Positions 1 through 5,979 of a stretch of 6,170 nt of DNA are shown in pieces. The DNA comes from Gammaproteobacteria bacterium (lineage in GTDB: Bacteria > Pseudomonadota > Gammaproteobacteria > Pseudomonadales > Azotimanducaceae_A). Both the position numbers and the translations under genes were made by a program. The DNA lies in contig DUAT01000043.1 in assembly GCA_012960755.1 (NCBI GenBank), forward strand, positions 1 through 6,170, read 5' to 3'. Below the pieces are notes generated by a model. It was not told the origin of the DNA. It was given only the letters and a program-made list of their open reading frames with translations, and ran no database searches. Every line of letters starts with the position of its first letter. Positions within the stretch are counted from its first letter, which is position 1.

Positions 1-29
1 CAGGCTCTCTGCTTGCTTCAGACGATTGG

Positions 30-395
30 TCAATTGTAGTTGTGAGCCTTTGCGAGGAGATTCTGGTCCGTTTCGGCCTCCAAAAGGGCGTCGCCGCTCC
101 GTGACAAATTGTCCAGGCCGGTCATTTTGCCGTTGTACAAGGCCACGCCCACATACTGATCAGGTAGTTCCACGTCGTTCAGACCCCTGATATTGAAAAC
201 ACGTGATTCTGGCAGCCGGCCATGCAGTATTATTAAAAGTATCGCTTTTGTTTTTTGCCTTTCTTTTTTGTATTGCTTCAATACAGCGCGTTGTCCCCTG
301 AATTGATTGTTATACGCTAAACCTTCAGCATGTGGATGTAAACCCCTTAACGAGTACGTCTGTCGGATTGACACTGGGCTCAAGGTTGCCTGCAT
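30..395 (-). CDS. doubtful hypothetical protein, 121 aa
   Basis: This is an open minus-strand frame of 121 codons starting with ATG. I do not recognise the protein. The C-terminal half (from about residue 55, with RGLNDVELPDQYVG and GLDNLSRSGDALLEAE) has normal, complex composition and could be remnant coding sequence. The middle (around residues 38-50) is Lys-rich and is encoded by the T-rich stretch near 235-270. No Shine-Dalgarno sequence precedes the ATG, there is no signal peptide or recognisable motif, and no credible gene partner lies beside it. It could be a decayed gene fragment in the accessory region or a chance frame. Confidence is low. Confidence 0.22.
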   Translation of the reverse strand: MQATLSPVSIRQTYSLRGLHPHAEGLAYNNQFRGQRAVLKQYKKERQKTKAILLIILHGRLPESRVFNIRGLNDVELPDQYVGVALYNGKMTGLDNLSRSGDALLEAETDQNLLAKAHNYN

Positions 396-696
396 AACAT
401 TGCTATTTCACCCATTTAGCGCATTATTGGTGCATAAAAAGTCTCTGTATTCACTCAAGTGTAAACGGTTGAGCAGACCTGCCTATATTTGGTGAATTGA
501 GTAGTTTTTAGCCGTTCACCCTGGTGAATCTTTCTGTCGGCTGGTGGGGTTGTGGACGGAGGCTGTAGTCCCCCCTTTGAACCTCAATAGGTTTGCTTTG
601 GAATGACTCGATTATTGTGGGTAAGTTCTTTACCGGAATATCGAAACCTGGACCCGAAGCCTTTTTACTTAATTTGATAAACAACGCACGTAGTGT

Positions 697-731
697 GGCA
701 TTGTTATCGGCTCAATGCCGATAACAATGCC
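697..731. repeat. perfect 15-bp inverted repeat (hairpin)
   Basis: GGCATTGTTATCGGC at 697-711 is exactly complementary to GCCGATAACAATGCC at 717-731, with a 5-nt loop TCAAT. The pairing stops at both outer ends (T opposite T). No T-run follows on the plus strand, and no A-run precedes it to suit the minus strand, so it does not fit a standard intrinsic terminator. It could be a mobile-element hairpin end, a protein-binding palindrome or part of a structured RNA. The repeat is directly visible; its function is unknown. Confidence 0.85.
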
Positions 732-759
732 TCGAAGCCCAGTGAAGAAGAGAAGATCC

Positions 760-832
760 TTCCAGATTTGGATCTGGAAAAGTCATACCGCGGATACCAT
801 GGTATTTGGGATTGTCACTCTGAAGATGTGAC
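760..832. repeat. cluster of three short inverted repeats
   Basis: Three more dyads follow the 697-731 hairpin. TTCCAGAT/ATCTGGAA lies at 760-767 and 772-779 with loop TTGG. The 12-bp palindrome ATACCATGGTAT lies at 794-805. GTCAC/GTGAC lies at 814-818 and 828-832. With the larger stem they make four potential hairpins within about 135 bp, which is denser than the rest of the window. The strand of any transcript is unknown, and chance cannot be excluded for the shorter ones. Confidence 0.45.
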
Positions 833-933
833 TACTGTGGTGAGATCCATCGGAAATACTGCGGTATCTTCGGTATGCTTGAGAGATTGATATGATTCAT
901 GCCCTGTATAAGACTATTTGAAATCGGGCAGAT

Positions 934-952
934 CGATTATTTGCGAGGGACA
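934..952 (+). repeat. 19-bp imperfect direct repeat, copy 1
   Basis: CGATTATTTGCGAGGGACA matches CGAATATTTGCGAAGGACA at 1246-1264 at 17 of 19 positions and in the same orientation. The two copies bracket the transposase remnant. The transposase-like reading stops exactly where this copy begins, so it marks a junction. It may be an IS-end transposase-binding repeat or the seam of a deletion. Confidence 0.65.
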
Positions 953-1201
953 CTTTTCTTTGCCACCCTATCACCGTCTCAGGCTGCACAATGACCAGGC
1001 AATCTCGCCAACTGGGCCAGACCTGCGATAGGACTTTCCAAAATACTCGATCACGTACTTCAAACTCGGGCGAGCCTGATTTCTCTTCAATACGATCAGC
1101 TGCTGGCGCAGGGCAAGATTCTCAGCAGTCAGATAGGCGACAACATCAAGTTTGTGTTTAAGCCAACTTTGGAGTTTTTGGATGAACAACAACATCACCA
1201 A
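953..1201 (-). pseudogene. truncated, frameshifted IS transposase/integrase N-terminus
   Basis: This is the N-terminal part of an IS transposase of the integrase-core (rve, DDE) type. Reading the minus strand from an ATG at 1195 (a TTG at 1201 extends it slightly), the protein begins with a hydrophobic/basic segment. Then comes LTAENLALRQQLIVLKRNQ, the conserved N-terminal helix of this family, and ARPSLK. A one-base loss near 1056-1057 shifts the frame. In the next frame the family sequence resumes with RDRVFWKVLSQ, VWPSWRD and VIVQPETVIGWQRK, up to about position 953. There similarity ends, exactly at the direct repeat. The whole catalytic DDE domain is missing. This is a dead remnant, marking past insertion next to the receptor operon. 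The identification rests on recalled family motifs and is fairly secure; the IS subgroup is not assigned. Confidence 0.78.
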
Positions 1202-1245
1202 ACGCTACTCTGGAAACGCCTGAAACGCAATGGTATCAACGTGTA

Positions 1246-1264
1246 CGAATATTTGCGAAGGACA
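1246..1264 (+). repeat. 19-bp imperfect direct repeat, copy 2
   Basis: CGAATATTTGCGAAGGACA differs from copy 1 at 934-952 at two positions. It lies about 45 bp upstream of the transposase remnant's start. A further degenerate TTATTTGTGCG lies just beyond, at 1272-1282. This would suit repeated transposase-binding sites at an IS end, but the identification is inferred. Confidence 0.6.
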
Positions 1265-1289
1265 GGATTAGTTATTTGTGCGTAGTCCC

Positions 1290-1323
1290 TTAGGACCACT
1301 CTTATGGTCAATAGACCACCTAA
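1290..1323. promoter_or_regulatory. possible operator: three alternating GACCA/TGGTC sites
   Basis: GACCA (1294-1298), TGGTC (1305-1309) and GACCA (1314-1318) form two overlapping dyads. TTAGG (1290-1294) and CCTAA (1319-1323) enclose them as an outer inverted repeat. The group lies 84-117 nt upstream of the DUF2946-like gene, where an operator could sit. I recognise no regulator for it and see no strong -10/-35 pair nearby. Calling it regulatory is inference. Confidence 0.3.
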
Positions 1324-1406
1324 TCCCTGTGAGTTATAGTCTATCTGAACCCTGTCATAACACGATTCCTTGTTTTTTCAGCATCTGAATCGCGGAGCAA
1401 CTAGTA

Positions 1407-1847
1407 GTGAGAAGCAAAACCAATCGGGCAGTCTTCAGAGAGTCGATCTTTCTTCTCCTGATACTCTCGCTTTGTGTTCGCAGCATTGTACCTAGCGGCT
1501 TAATGCTCGTAAGCAACAGTGAAAGCTTGCTGGGCTTCGACGTTGTTGCCTGCGATGGCAGTGAAGGTTTCGCTTCTGTTCCAGGGTTGCTAAGGAATGA
1601 GGCATCTACAGCGTATCATCTTGGTCATCACCATACTGCAGGATTCGTCGACACTGACGGTGAGGAAACAAGCTGCGAAGAATGTGATTTCCTCTGGGCC
1701 AGCAGTGGCTTTGAAGAATTTCTCCAGTTCGACGATGAAATTCAGATTGATTTCTTATCATCTCATTCGCTTGTCCCGGTGTTGAGGGCTGGCGATGTAG
1801 ATCGATTATCTCTAGGATACAATTCCCGTGCACCACCCTCTCTCTAG
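1407..1847 (+). CDS. DUF2946-like exported protein, 146 aa
   Basis: This is a small exported or membrane-anchored protein of unknown biochemical role that resembles the DUF2946 family. The N-terminus has a hydrophobic segment (about residues 12-24) followed by VRSIVPSGLM (24-33), matching the family's R-x-x-x-P-x-G-x-M signature. Cys49 (VACDG) fits the usual single Cys after it. A His cluster (H71, HHH at 74-76) precedes CEEC at 90-93, where relatives typically have CPFC, and the C-terminus SRAPPSL fits the usual arginine-plus-double-proline ending. The GTG start is chosen because GGAG at 1394-1397 sits 9 nt upstream. DUF2946 genes are known to lie often beside copper-related or TonB-receptor genes, and this one precedes a receptor by 175 nt on the same strand. 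A metal-related role is inferred from the Cys/His content and context. Family assignment by eye is good but not certain. Confidence 0.72.
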   Translation: MRSKTNRAVFRESIFLLLILSLCVRSIVPSGLMLVSNSESLLGFDVVACDGSEGFASVPGLLRNEASTAYHLGHHHTAGFVDTDGEETSCEECDFLWASSGFEEFLQFDDEIQIDFLSSHSLVPVLRAGDVDRLSLGYNSRAPPSL

Positions 1848-1860
1848 CTCCTAAACATTC

Positions 1861-1932
1861 TTAGTCCATTGATTTTAATTCACTGATTCTTAGTTCTTTA
1901 ATTCTGCTCATTGACTTTTAGTTCATTGAACA
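1861..1932 (+). repeat. about five imperfect 14-15-nt tandem repeats
   Basis: Successive units read TTAGTCCATTGATT (1861-1874), TTAATTCACTGATTC (1875-1889), TTAGTTCTTTAATTC (1890-1904), a degenerate TGCTCATTGACTT (1905-1917) and TTAGTTCATTGAACA (1918-1932). The consensus is roughly TTAGTTCATTGATTC. The array fills much of the gap between the DUF2946-like gene and the receptor, just after the first gene's stop. It is AT-rich and could be a cluster of regulator sites, an unstructured leader or a slippage-prone spacer. The repeat pattern is seen directly; a role in receptor control is inferred. Confidence 0.55.
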
Positions 1933-1968
1933 GTGTTCGGATCAGTTTCATGCGATCTTATTAGGTCA

Positions 1969-1997
1969 GTGACTCCAGCAAGTTTTGAATGAGTCAC
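1969..1997 (+). promoter_or_regulatory. leader hairpin upstream of the receptor start
   Basis: GTGACTC (1969-1975) pairs perfectly with GAGTCAC (1991-1997) across a 15-nt loop, ending 25 nt before the preferred ATG at 2023. No T-run follows, so it is not a typical terminator. In an mRNA leader it could affect access to the ribosome binding region (GAGAAG at 2008-2013). A functional role is not shown. Confidence 0.3.
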
Positions 1998-2022
1998 AGC
2001 CGTCAACGAGAAGTGGTTGGTT

Positions 2023-4254
2023 ATGTTATTTCATTTTTTTCAAAATAGACGATGGTTGATAGTTATTGGGTTGATGTATTACCCGATTGGCTTATTTGCG
2101 AATACGGACGAGCGTGAAGACATGGAGGAAATTGTGGTCTGGGGGACCCGGGATGCTTTGCATGGAAGCGGTGATTACCCTTCACACAGACTCAGTTCAG
2201 GAGATCTTGTTAGTATCAACTCAACGACAACGGAAGATCTTGTCAGTTACGAGCCTGGTCTCATCATCCGGAAACGATTTATCGGCGACGCAAATGGGAC
2301 CATAGGAATCAGAGGCGCAAATATGTTCCAGACCACTCGATCCATGGTCTTTGCAGACGGTGTACCGCTGCACTATTTCCTGCAGACGAGCTGGAATGGT
2401 TCGCCCAGATGGTCCCTGGTATCTAGTGATGAGATCGCGGAAATAGATATCTCCTATGGGCCCTTTTCTGCTGAGTACAGCGGCAACGCCATGGGTGGCG
2501 TTATCAACATTGAAACAGCTATTCCCAGCGAACGAAAATTTCACGCTGAGGTTTCTTCCTTTCATCAGCACTTTGATAGTCTTGGTTATGATGAAGGACA
2601 TCAGGGCTATAAAGGGTTCCTGAGCTTTGGAGACAAATTTGGCGATTTCAGTCTCTATACGTCCGTGAATCGGCTGATTAATGAAGGACATCCTCAAACT
2701 TTCTATTTCTCGGAAGATAAAGATATCCCCGAAGGCATCGTCGCGACCCAGGTGACTGGTGGAACCTTTGATGAAAACGAATATGGCAAGGCGGTGCTCT
2801 ACTATGGCAATGCTGGTTCAACGAGTGTGCAGGCCGACCAGTTCAAAATTAAACTGGGTTATGAATCAGGCGAATGGCTGACGATTGTCAACCTGGCGTA
2901 TGAAGATAGATCAAGTGACGACACTTCCGTGCAAAACTACCTTGTCGATGAAACGGGTAATTCGGTTTGGAATGGATGGGTCGAACAGGACGGTACCTCA
3001 ATAGAAATTGAAAGTGAAGACTTTCTTTATGGTCTGACTGAGCGCCGTAGCATGCTGGTCGGTGGGAGGACCCGCGGGTCCATTGCAGAGAACTGGTTGT
3101 TGGAACTAGGTGCCAGTCACTTTGAAATCCTATCGGATAAGACCTATGAGACCAATGTGAATCCGAATGACCCGGGGTTTATACCGGGTTTTAATGTCTC
3201 GAGGCAATACGGAGACACGGGGTGGTCGACGGTTGATCTCAAACTCGCCATGTTGGAACTCTTTGGTATATCCAGACTCGATCTGAGTGCCGGTTTCCAC
3301 CACGACAGATATAAATTAGCCATCGAAAACTCCAGTGGTGGGAAAAGTCAGACCAATGCGTTGTTCCTACAAAGTAAGTATCAGATTACGAATTTATTGC
3401 GGCTTTCACTGGGGGGACGATACGAAAAATGGCAGAGCGATGATGGCTTTTATGTAAACCGGGGTACCACTCAGCATCACCAGAACAGATCAGAACATCA
3501 CTTTTCTCCTAAATTCAGCCTGAATTTTGAACCCCGTGATTGGTCCTTTACCTATGCTGTAGCCAGAGCCTACAGATTTCCGATTGTTGAAGAGCTATTT
3601 CAAAACGAGCGAACCGCCCGGTCCCGCTCTGTAGCGAATGTTAGTCTGCGACCAGAACAAGGATTGCACCACAACTTTGAGATTGGTCACGCGATAGGTA
3701 ATGGTTCGTTTAGTCTTAGCCTGTTTCGCGAAACCATAGAAAACGTAATCTTTTCCCAGACAGGTGTAGTGGGGGGTACTACTCTCCGAACCTTCCTGCC
3801 GGTGGATAGAGTCGTAACCAATGGCGCAGAACTGACAATCCAGCAAACTAATTTATTCAACTCAGGTATAGATTTACGTTTTAACCTTAGTTACCTCGAT
3901 GCAGAGATAAGCCGCAACAGTGCAAATCCTGCATTGGAAGCAAACGATTTTCCTCGAATGCCTGGGCTACGAGCAAATATGCTGCTAACCTGGCATGCAA
4001 ATGATCAATTGGATATTGGTGGAGGTATCAGGTATGCATCGGACAGCTTTGGTGATCTAGATAACCGGGACCGTACGGATAACGTTTTCGGCGCTCACGA
4101 TGAGTTTCTTTTTGCTAATGTCCGGGGCACATATCAATTTAGTAAAAACCTGAGTGCGAGTCTGGGGATTGATAATTTAACGGATCAAGTCGCCTACGTG
4201 CATCATCCCTGGCCAGGCAGAACGCTGTTTTTAGAACTCACACTGGACTACTAG
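2023..4254 (+). CDS. TonB-dependent outer-membrane receptor, 743 aa
   Basis: This is a TonB-dependent active transporter of the outer membrane: a 22-strand barrel with an N-terminal plug, energised by TonB-ExbBD. I prefer ATG 2023 (GAGAAG nine nt upstream) over the in-frame TTG 2017, which adds two residues and is too close to that site. Residues 1-26 form a signal peptide ending GLFA. EEIVVWG (35-41) is a plausible TonB box. The plug spans about 55-168, with TIGIRG, MVFADGVPL and YGPFSAEYSGNAMGG as typical plug landmarks. The rest alternates like a barrel and ends ELTLDY with a terminal aromatic residue, as expected for outer-membrane insertion. Length is normal and the frame is intact; no cysteine was seen. 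Five HH pairs occur (about residues 426, 485, 492, 549 and 727). The substrate is unassigned. The plug does not look like the OprC copper-receptor type. The next gene starts 1 nt after its stop. Confidence 0.93.
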   Translation: MLFHFFQNRRWLIVIGLMYYPIGLFANTDEREDMEEIVVWGTRDALHGSGDYPSHRLSSGDLVSINSTTTEDLVSYEPGLIIRKRFIGDANGTIGIRGANMFQTTRSMVFADGVPLHYFLQTSWNGSPRWSLVSSDEIAEIDISYGPFSAEYSGNAMGGVINIETAIPSERKFHAEVSSFHQHFDSLGYDEGHQGYKGFLSFGDKFGDFSLYTSVNRLINEGHPQTFYFSEDKDIPEGIVATQVTGGTFDENEYGKAVLYYGNAGSTSVQADQFKIKLGYESGEWLTIVNLAYEDRSSDDTSVQNYLVDETGNSVWNGWVEQDGTSIEIESEDFLYGLTERRSMLVGGRTRGSIAENWLLELGASHFEILSDKTYETNVNPNDPGFIPGFNVSRQYGDTGWSTVDLKLAMLELFGISRLDLSAGFHHDRYKLAIENSSGGKSQTNALFLQSKYQITNLLRLSLGGRYEKWQSDDGFYVNRGTTQHHQNRSEHHFSPKFSLNFEPRDWSFTYAVARAYRFPIVEELFQNERTARSRSVANVSLRPEQGLHHNFEIGHAIGNGSFSLSLFRETIENVIFSQTGVVGGTTLRTFLPVDRVVTNGAELTIQQTNLFNSGIDLRFNLSYLDAEISRNSANPALEANDFPRMPGLRANMLLTWHANDQLDIGGGIRYASDSFGDLDNRDRTDNVFGAHDEFLFANVRGTYQFSKNLSASLGIDNLTDQVAYVHHPWPGRTLFLELTLDY

Positions 4255-4255
4255 A

Positions 4256-5467
4256 ATGAAGCGGTTGAAGAGCATCAAATCCATCACTCTGGTACTGTCG
4301 CTTATCTGGATGATAGATACCCATGCGGCGGAACAGTGTGAGCAGATAAGTGTTCATTGCGCCCGAACCCCATCAGCAGCCTTTGATGCCAATGGCGATC
4401 TGGTTGTTGTATTTGCACAAAATGACTTTGTCTACTTTGTGAGATCGACAGACAACGGACGTACGTTTAGGCAGCCGGTGCGCATTAATACCGAAGCTGA
4501 ACCCGTGTATACCAATGGTGAGAATCGGCCAAAGATTGTGCCGGGAAAATCCGATCAGATTTTTGTCTCTTGGAGCAAGATTACGCCTGGGCGATTTACT
4601 GGTGACATTCGATTCAGTCGTTCACTTGATGGGGGACTAACATTTAGCCCGGTTGTGACGGTAAATGATGACGGTCTGCTAACGACTCACCGATTTGAAA
4701 CACTGGGCATTGACTCTTCTGGCAACCTGTTCATCGCATGGGTCGACAAGCGGGACGGCGATGCTGCGAGAACTCGAGGAAAGAACTATCCAGGAGCTGC
4801 GATTTATTATTCGGTCTCAGCCGATGGTGGGGCATCTTTTAGTGCCAATCGGAGAGTGGCAGCCAACAGCTGTGAATGTTGTCGAATTGCAATGACACCA
4901 GACGAGTCGGGCGTGGCGATTTTCTGGCGACACATATTTGCAGGCAGTCTAAGGGATCATGCTTTCGCTCGCCTGGACATCGACGCTGCTGCGATTCCGG
5001 TACAAAGAGCCACCTTCGATCACTGGCGTATCGAAGCCTGCCCTCATCATGGGCCCTCAATGATTAAACTGCCTGATGACGGTATTGGCAGTTATCATCT
5101 CACCTGGTTCACCAACAGCGCGCAAAGGCAGGGGATTTTTTATGGCCGCGGTGTTGATGGGAAAGAAGATCCCACCAATCTGTTAAAAGTGTCGAACAGT
5201 CCCGGTGCGAGCCATCCCCATCTTCTCGGCAAGGAATCCAATTTGTGGCTTGTATGGAAAGAGTTTGACGGAGACAAAACCCATATAAAGTTGATTTCAT
5301 CGAATGACAGGGGTGGCAAATGGACAGAAGAGGTAATTCTGGCATCAACTATCAATGAGTCGGATCATCCCTTTCTGCTTCAATCAGGTGAAGGCACCTT
5401 CTTAAGTTGGTTTACCGATGACGAGGGTTATCGACTTGTCGATCTTGAAAGGAGTGATACCTTATGA
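4256..5467 (+). CDS. secreted Asp-box (sialidase-like) beta-propeller with CxCC motif
   Basis: This 403-residue exported protein belongs to the sialidase/BNR-repeat superfamily by fold. The basic, hydrophobic N-terminus ending near THAA (residue 25) is a signal peptide. Four Asp boxes are visible: STDNGRTF (64-71), SLDGGLTF (123-130), SADGGASF (188-195) and the weaker SNDRGGKW (349-356). I do not see the FRIP arginine motif of true sialidases, so glycosidase activity should not be assumed. Instead it has CECC (206-209) and ACPHHGP (261-267), which I recall as a paired CxCC...CPxxGP signature in a set of 'sialidase family' proteins of unknown function, plus C28 and C35 near the mature N-terminus. 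These could bind metal or be redox-active. The ATG follows the receptor stop by 1 nt with only a weak GGA upstream, implying translational coupling. The CPPC protein after it could keep its cysteines reduced or correctly paired. Confidence 0.85.
   Translation: MKRLKSIKSITLVLSLIWMIDTHAAEQCEQISVHCARTPSAAFDANGDLVVVFAQNDFVYFVRSTDNGRTFRQPVRINTEAEPVYTNGENRPKIVPGKSDQIFVSWSKITPGRFTGDIRFSRSLDGGLTFSPVVTVNDDGLLTTHRFETLGIDSSGNLFIAWVDKRDGDAARTRGKNYPGAAIYYSVSADGGASFSANRRVAANSCECCRIAMTPDESGVAIFWRHIFAGSLRDHAFARLDIDAAAIPVQRATFDHWRIEACPHHGPSMIKLPDDGIGSYHLTWFTNSAQRQGIFYGRGVDGKEDPTNLLKVSNSPGASHPHLLGKESNLWLVWKEFDGDKTHIKLISSNDRGGKWTEEVILASTINESDHPFLLQSGEGTFLSWFTDDEGYRLVDLERSDTL
5448..5454 (+). promoter_or_regulatory. 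ribosome binding site of the thioredoxin-like gene
   Basis: AAAGGAG ends 9 nt before the ATG at 5464 and lies inside the end of the propeller gene. It is the clearest Shine-Dalgarno sequence in the window and fixes the start that overlaps the previous stop codon as ATGA. Confidence 0.7.
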
Positions 5468-5979
5468 ACTCACTTGTTCGTCCGAAATTGTTCCTCATCT
5501 TATTCTGGTCGCTTTTCGTTTTGCCAGCCAACGCCGACCTACAATCATTTCATAGTGCAAGTCTTGATGCCCTCGAAAAGCAAAACCTGACTCAAGCCTG
5601 GTTATTGGTTCTCTGGTCTGTTGACTGCCCGCCGTGCCAGAAAGAACTGGATATGCTCGGGAAACTAACAGCACAAAGTGGCGCGGATTTGGCTGTTGAG
5701 CTGGTCTCAACTGATGCAGTAGATCTGACAAATGAAGTATCGAGAGCTTTGAAGAGACACCAGTTGGACGAGATGAGAACCTGGCAATATGCCGCACGGA
5801 ATAAAACCAGGATTCAGTATTCAATTGACGAGCAATGGCGGGGTGAAATGCCTCGAAGTTACTTCTACCAGCCTAATGGTCTACGCTGCCCGGTGAGTGG
5901 CACGCTAAACAAGGACACAGTATTAGCCTGGTTTGATGCCGAACACCACGACTGTAAGACACTCAGGCATTCGAGATAA
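5464..5979 (+). CDS. periplasmic thioredoxin/TlpA-like protein, 171 aa
   Basis: This is a thioredoxin-fold thiol-disulfide protein, probably periplasmic. Residues 1-24 form a signal peptide (hydrophobic LFLILFWSLFVL, cleavage after PANA). The active site WSVDCPPC places the CPPC pair at residues 55-58 after the usual hydrophobic strand (AWLLVLW). GEMPRSYFY supplies the cis-proline (P130) opposite the active site, as in TlpA/ResA-type proteins. Length is normal. Two extra cysteines, C142 (GLRCPVSG) and C164 near the C-terminus (HHDC), could form a second disulfide or a metal site. The ATG overlaps the propeller gene's TGA as ATGA, with AAAGGAG nine nt upstream, so the two genes are coupled. 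The likely partner is the Cys-rich propeller upstream. Whether it reduces or oxidises its partner cannot be told from the sequence. Confidence 0.88.
   Translation: MNSLVRPKLFLILFWSLFVLPANADLQSFHSASLDALEKQNLTQAWLLVLWSVDCPPCQKELDMLGKLTAQSGADLAVELVSTDAVDLTNEVSRALKRHQLDEMRTWQYAARNKTRIQYSIDEQWRGEMPRSYFYQPNGLRCPVSGTLNKDTVLAWFDAEHHDCKTLRHSR

Larger units (their letters stand above)
396..952. other. gene-free stretch with several hairpins
   Basis: I see no credible gene here. The 65-codon plus-strand frame at 693-890 starts on a GTG inside the run-up to a perfect inverted repeat, has no ribosome binding site and resembles no family I know. The stretch instead holds inverted repeats. TTCACC/GGTGAA lies at 515-528, a 15-bp stem at 697-731, an 8-bp stem at 760-779, the palindrome ATACCATGGTAT at 794-805 and GTCAC/GTGAC at 814-832. 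It probably represents decayed mobile DNA or an unrecognised structured element. Confidence 0.5.

Noticed and set aside
235..284. T-rich stretch with short stems (AAAAG/CTTTT and GTATTG/CAATAC) as a terminator
   Set aside because: The first stem is too weak. For the second, the T-run precedes the stem on the plus strand and becomes an A-run after it on the minus strand.
296..360. Integron attC site near GTTATACGC and CCTTAACG
   Set aside because: The sequences do not fit the GTTRRRY/RYYYAAC core pairs, and no integrase or cassette layout is visible.
307..495. 62-codon plus-strand frame overlapping the 30-395 minus-strand frame
   Set aside because: No ribosome binding site, no recognisable domain, and it runs opposite another doubtful frame. 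It is probably chance.
700..728. Resemblance of ATTGTTATCGGCTCA to part of the lac operator
   Set aside because: The half-sites are separated by about 10 bp more than in the lac operator, and there is no regulated gene beside it. The likeness is probably coincidental.
693..890. 65-codon plus-strand frame
   Set aside because: It starts on GTG at the edge of the 15-bp inverted repeat without a Shine-Dalgarno sequence, and its first residues simply translate the hairpin arms.
1861..1932. Fur box in the receptor leader
   Set aside because: The AT-rich repeats do not match the GATAATGATAATCATTATC pattern closely enough.
1911..1956. TTGACT at 1911-1916 or TTGAAC at 1927-1932 as a -35 box for the receptor
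   Set aside because: No acceptable -10 sequence lies 16-18 nt downstream, and both are part of the tandem repeat units.
2221..2697. 158-codon minus-strand frame inside the receptor gene
   Set aside because: It is a shadow of the receptor coding sequence, with no motif or ribosome binding site of its own.
4256..5467. Functional sialidase
   Set aside because: Asp boxes define the fold only. The FRIP arginine motif was not found, and the Cys/His motifs suggest another role.
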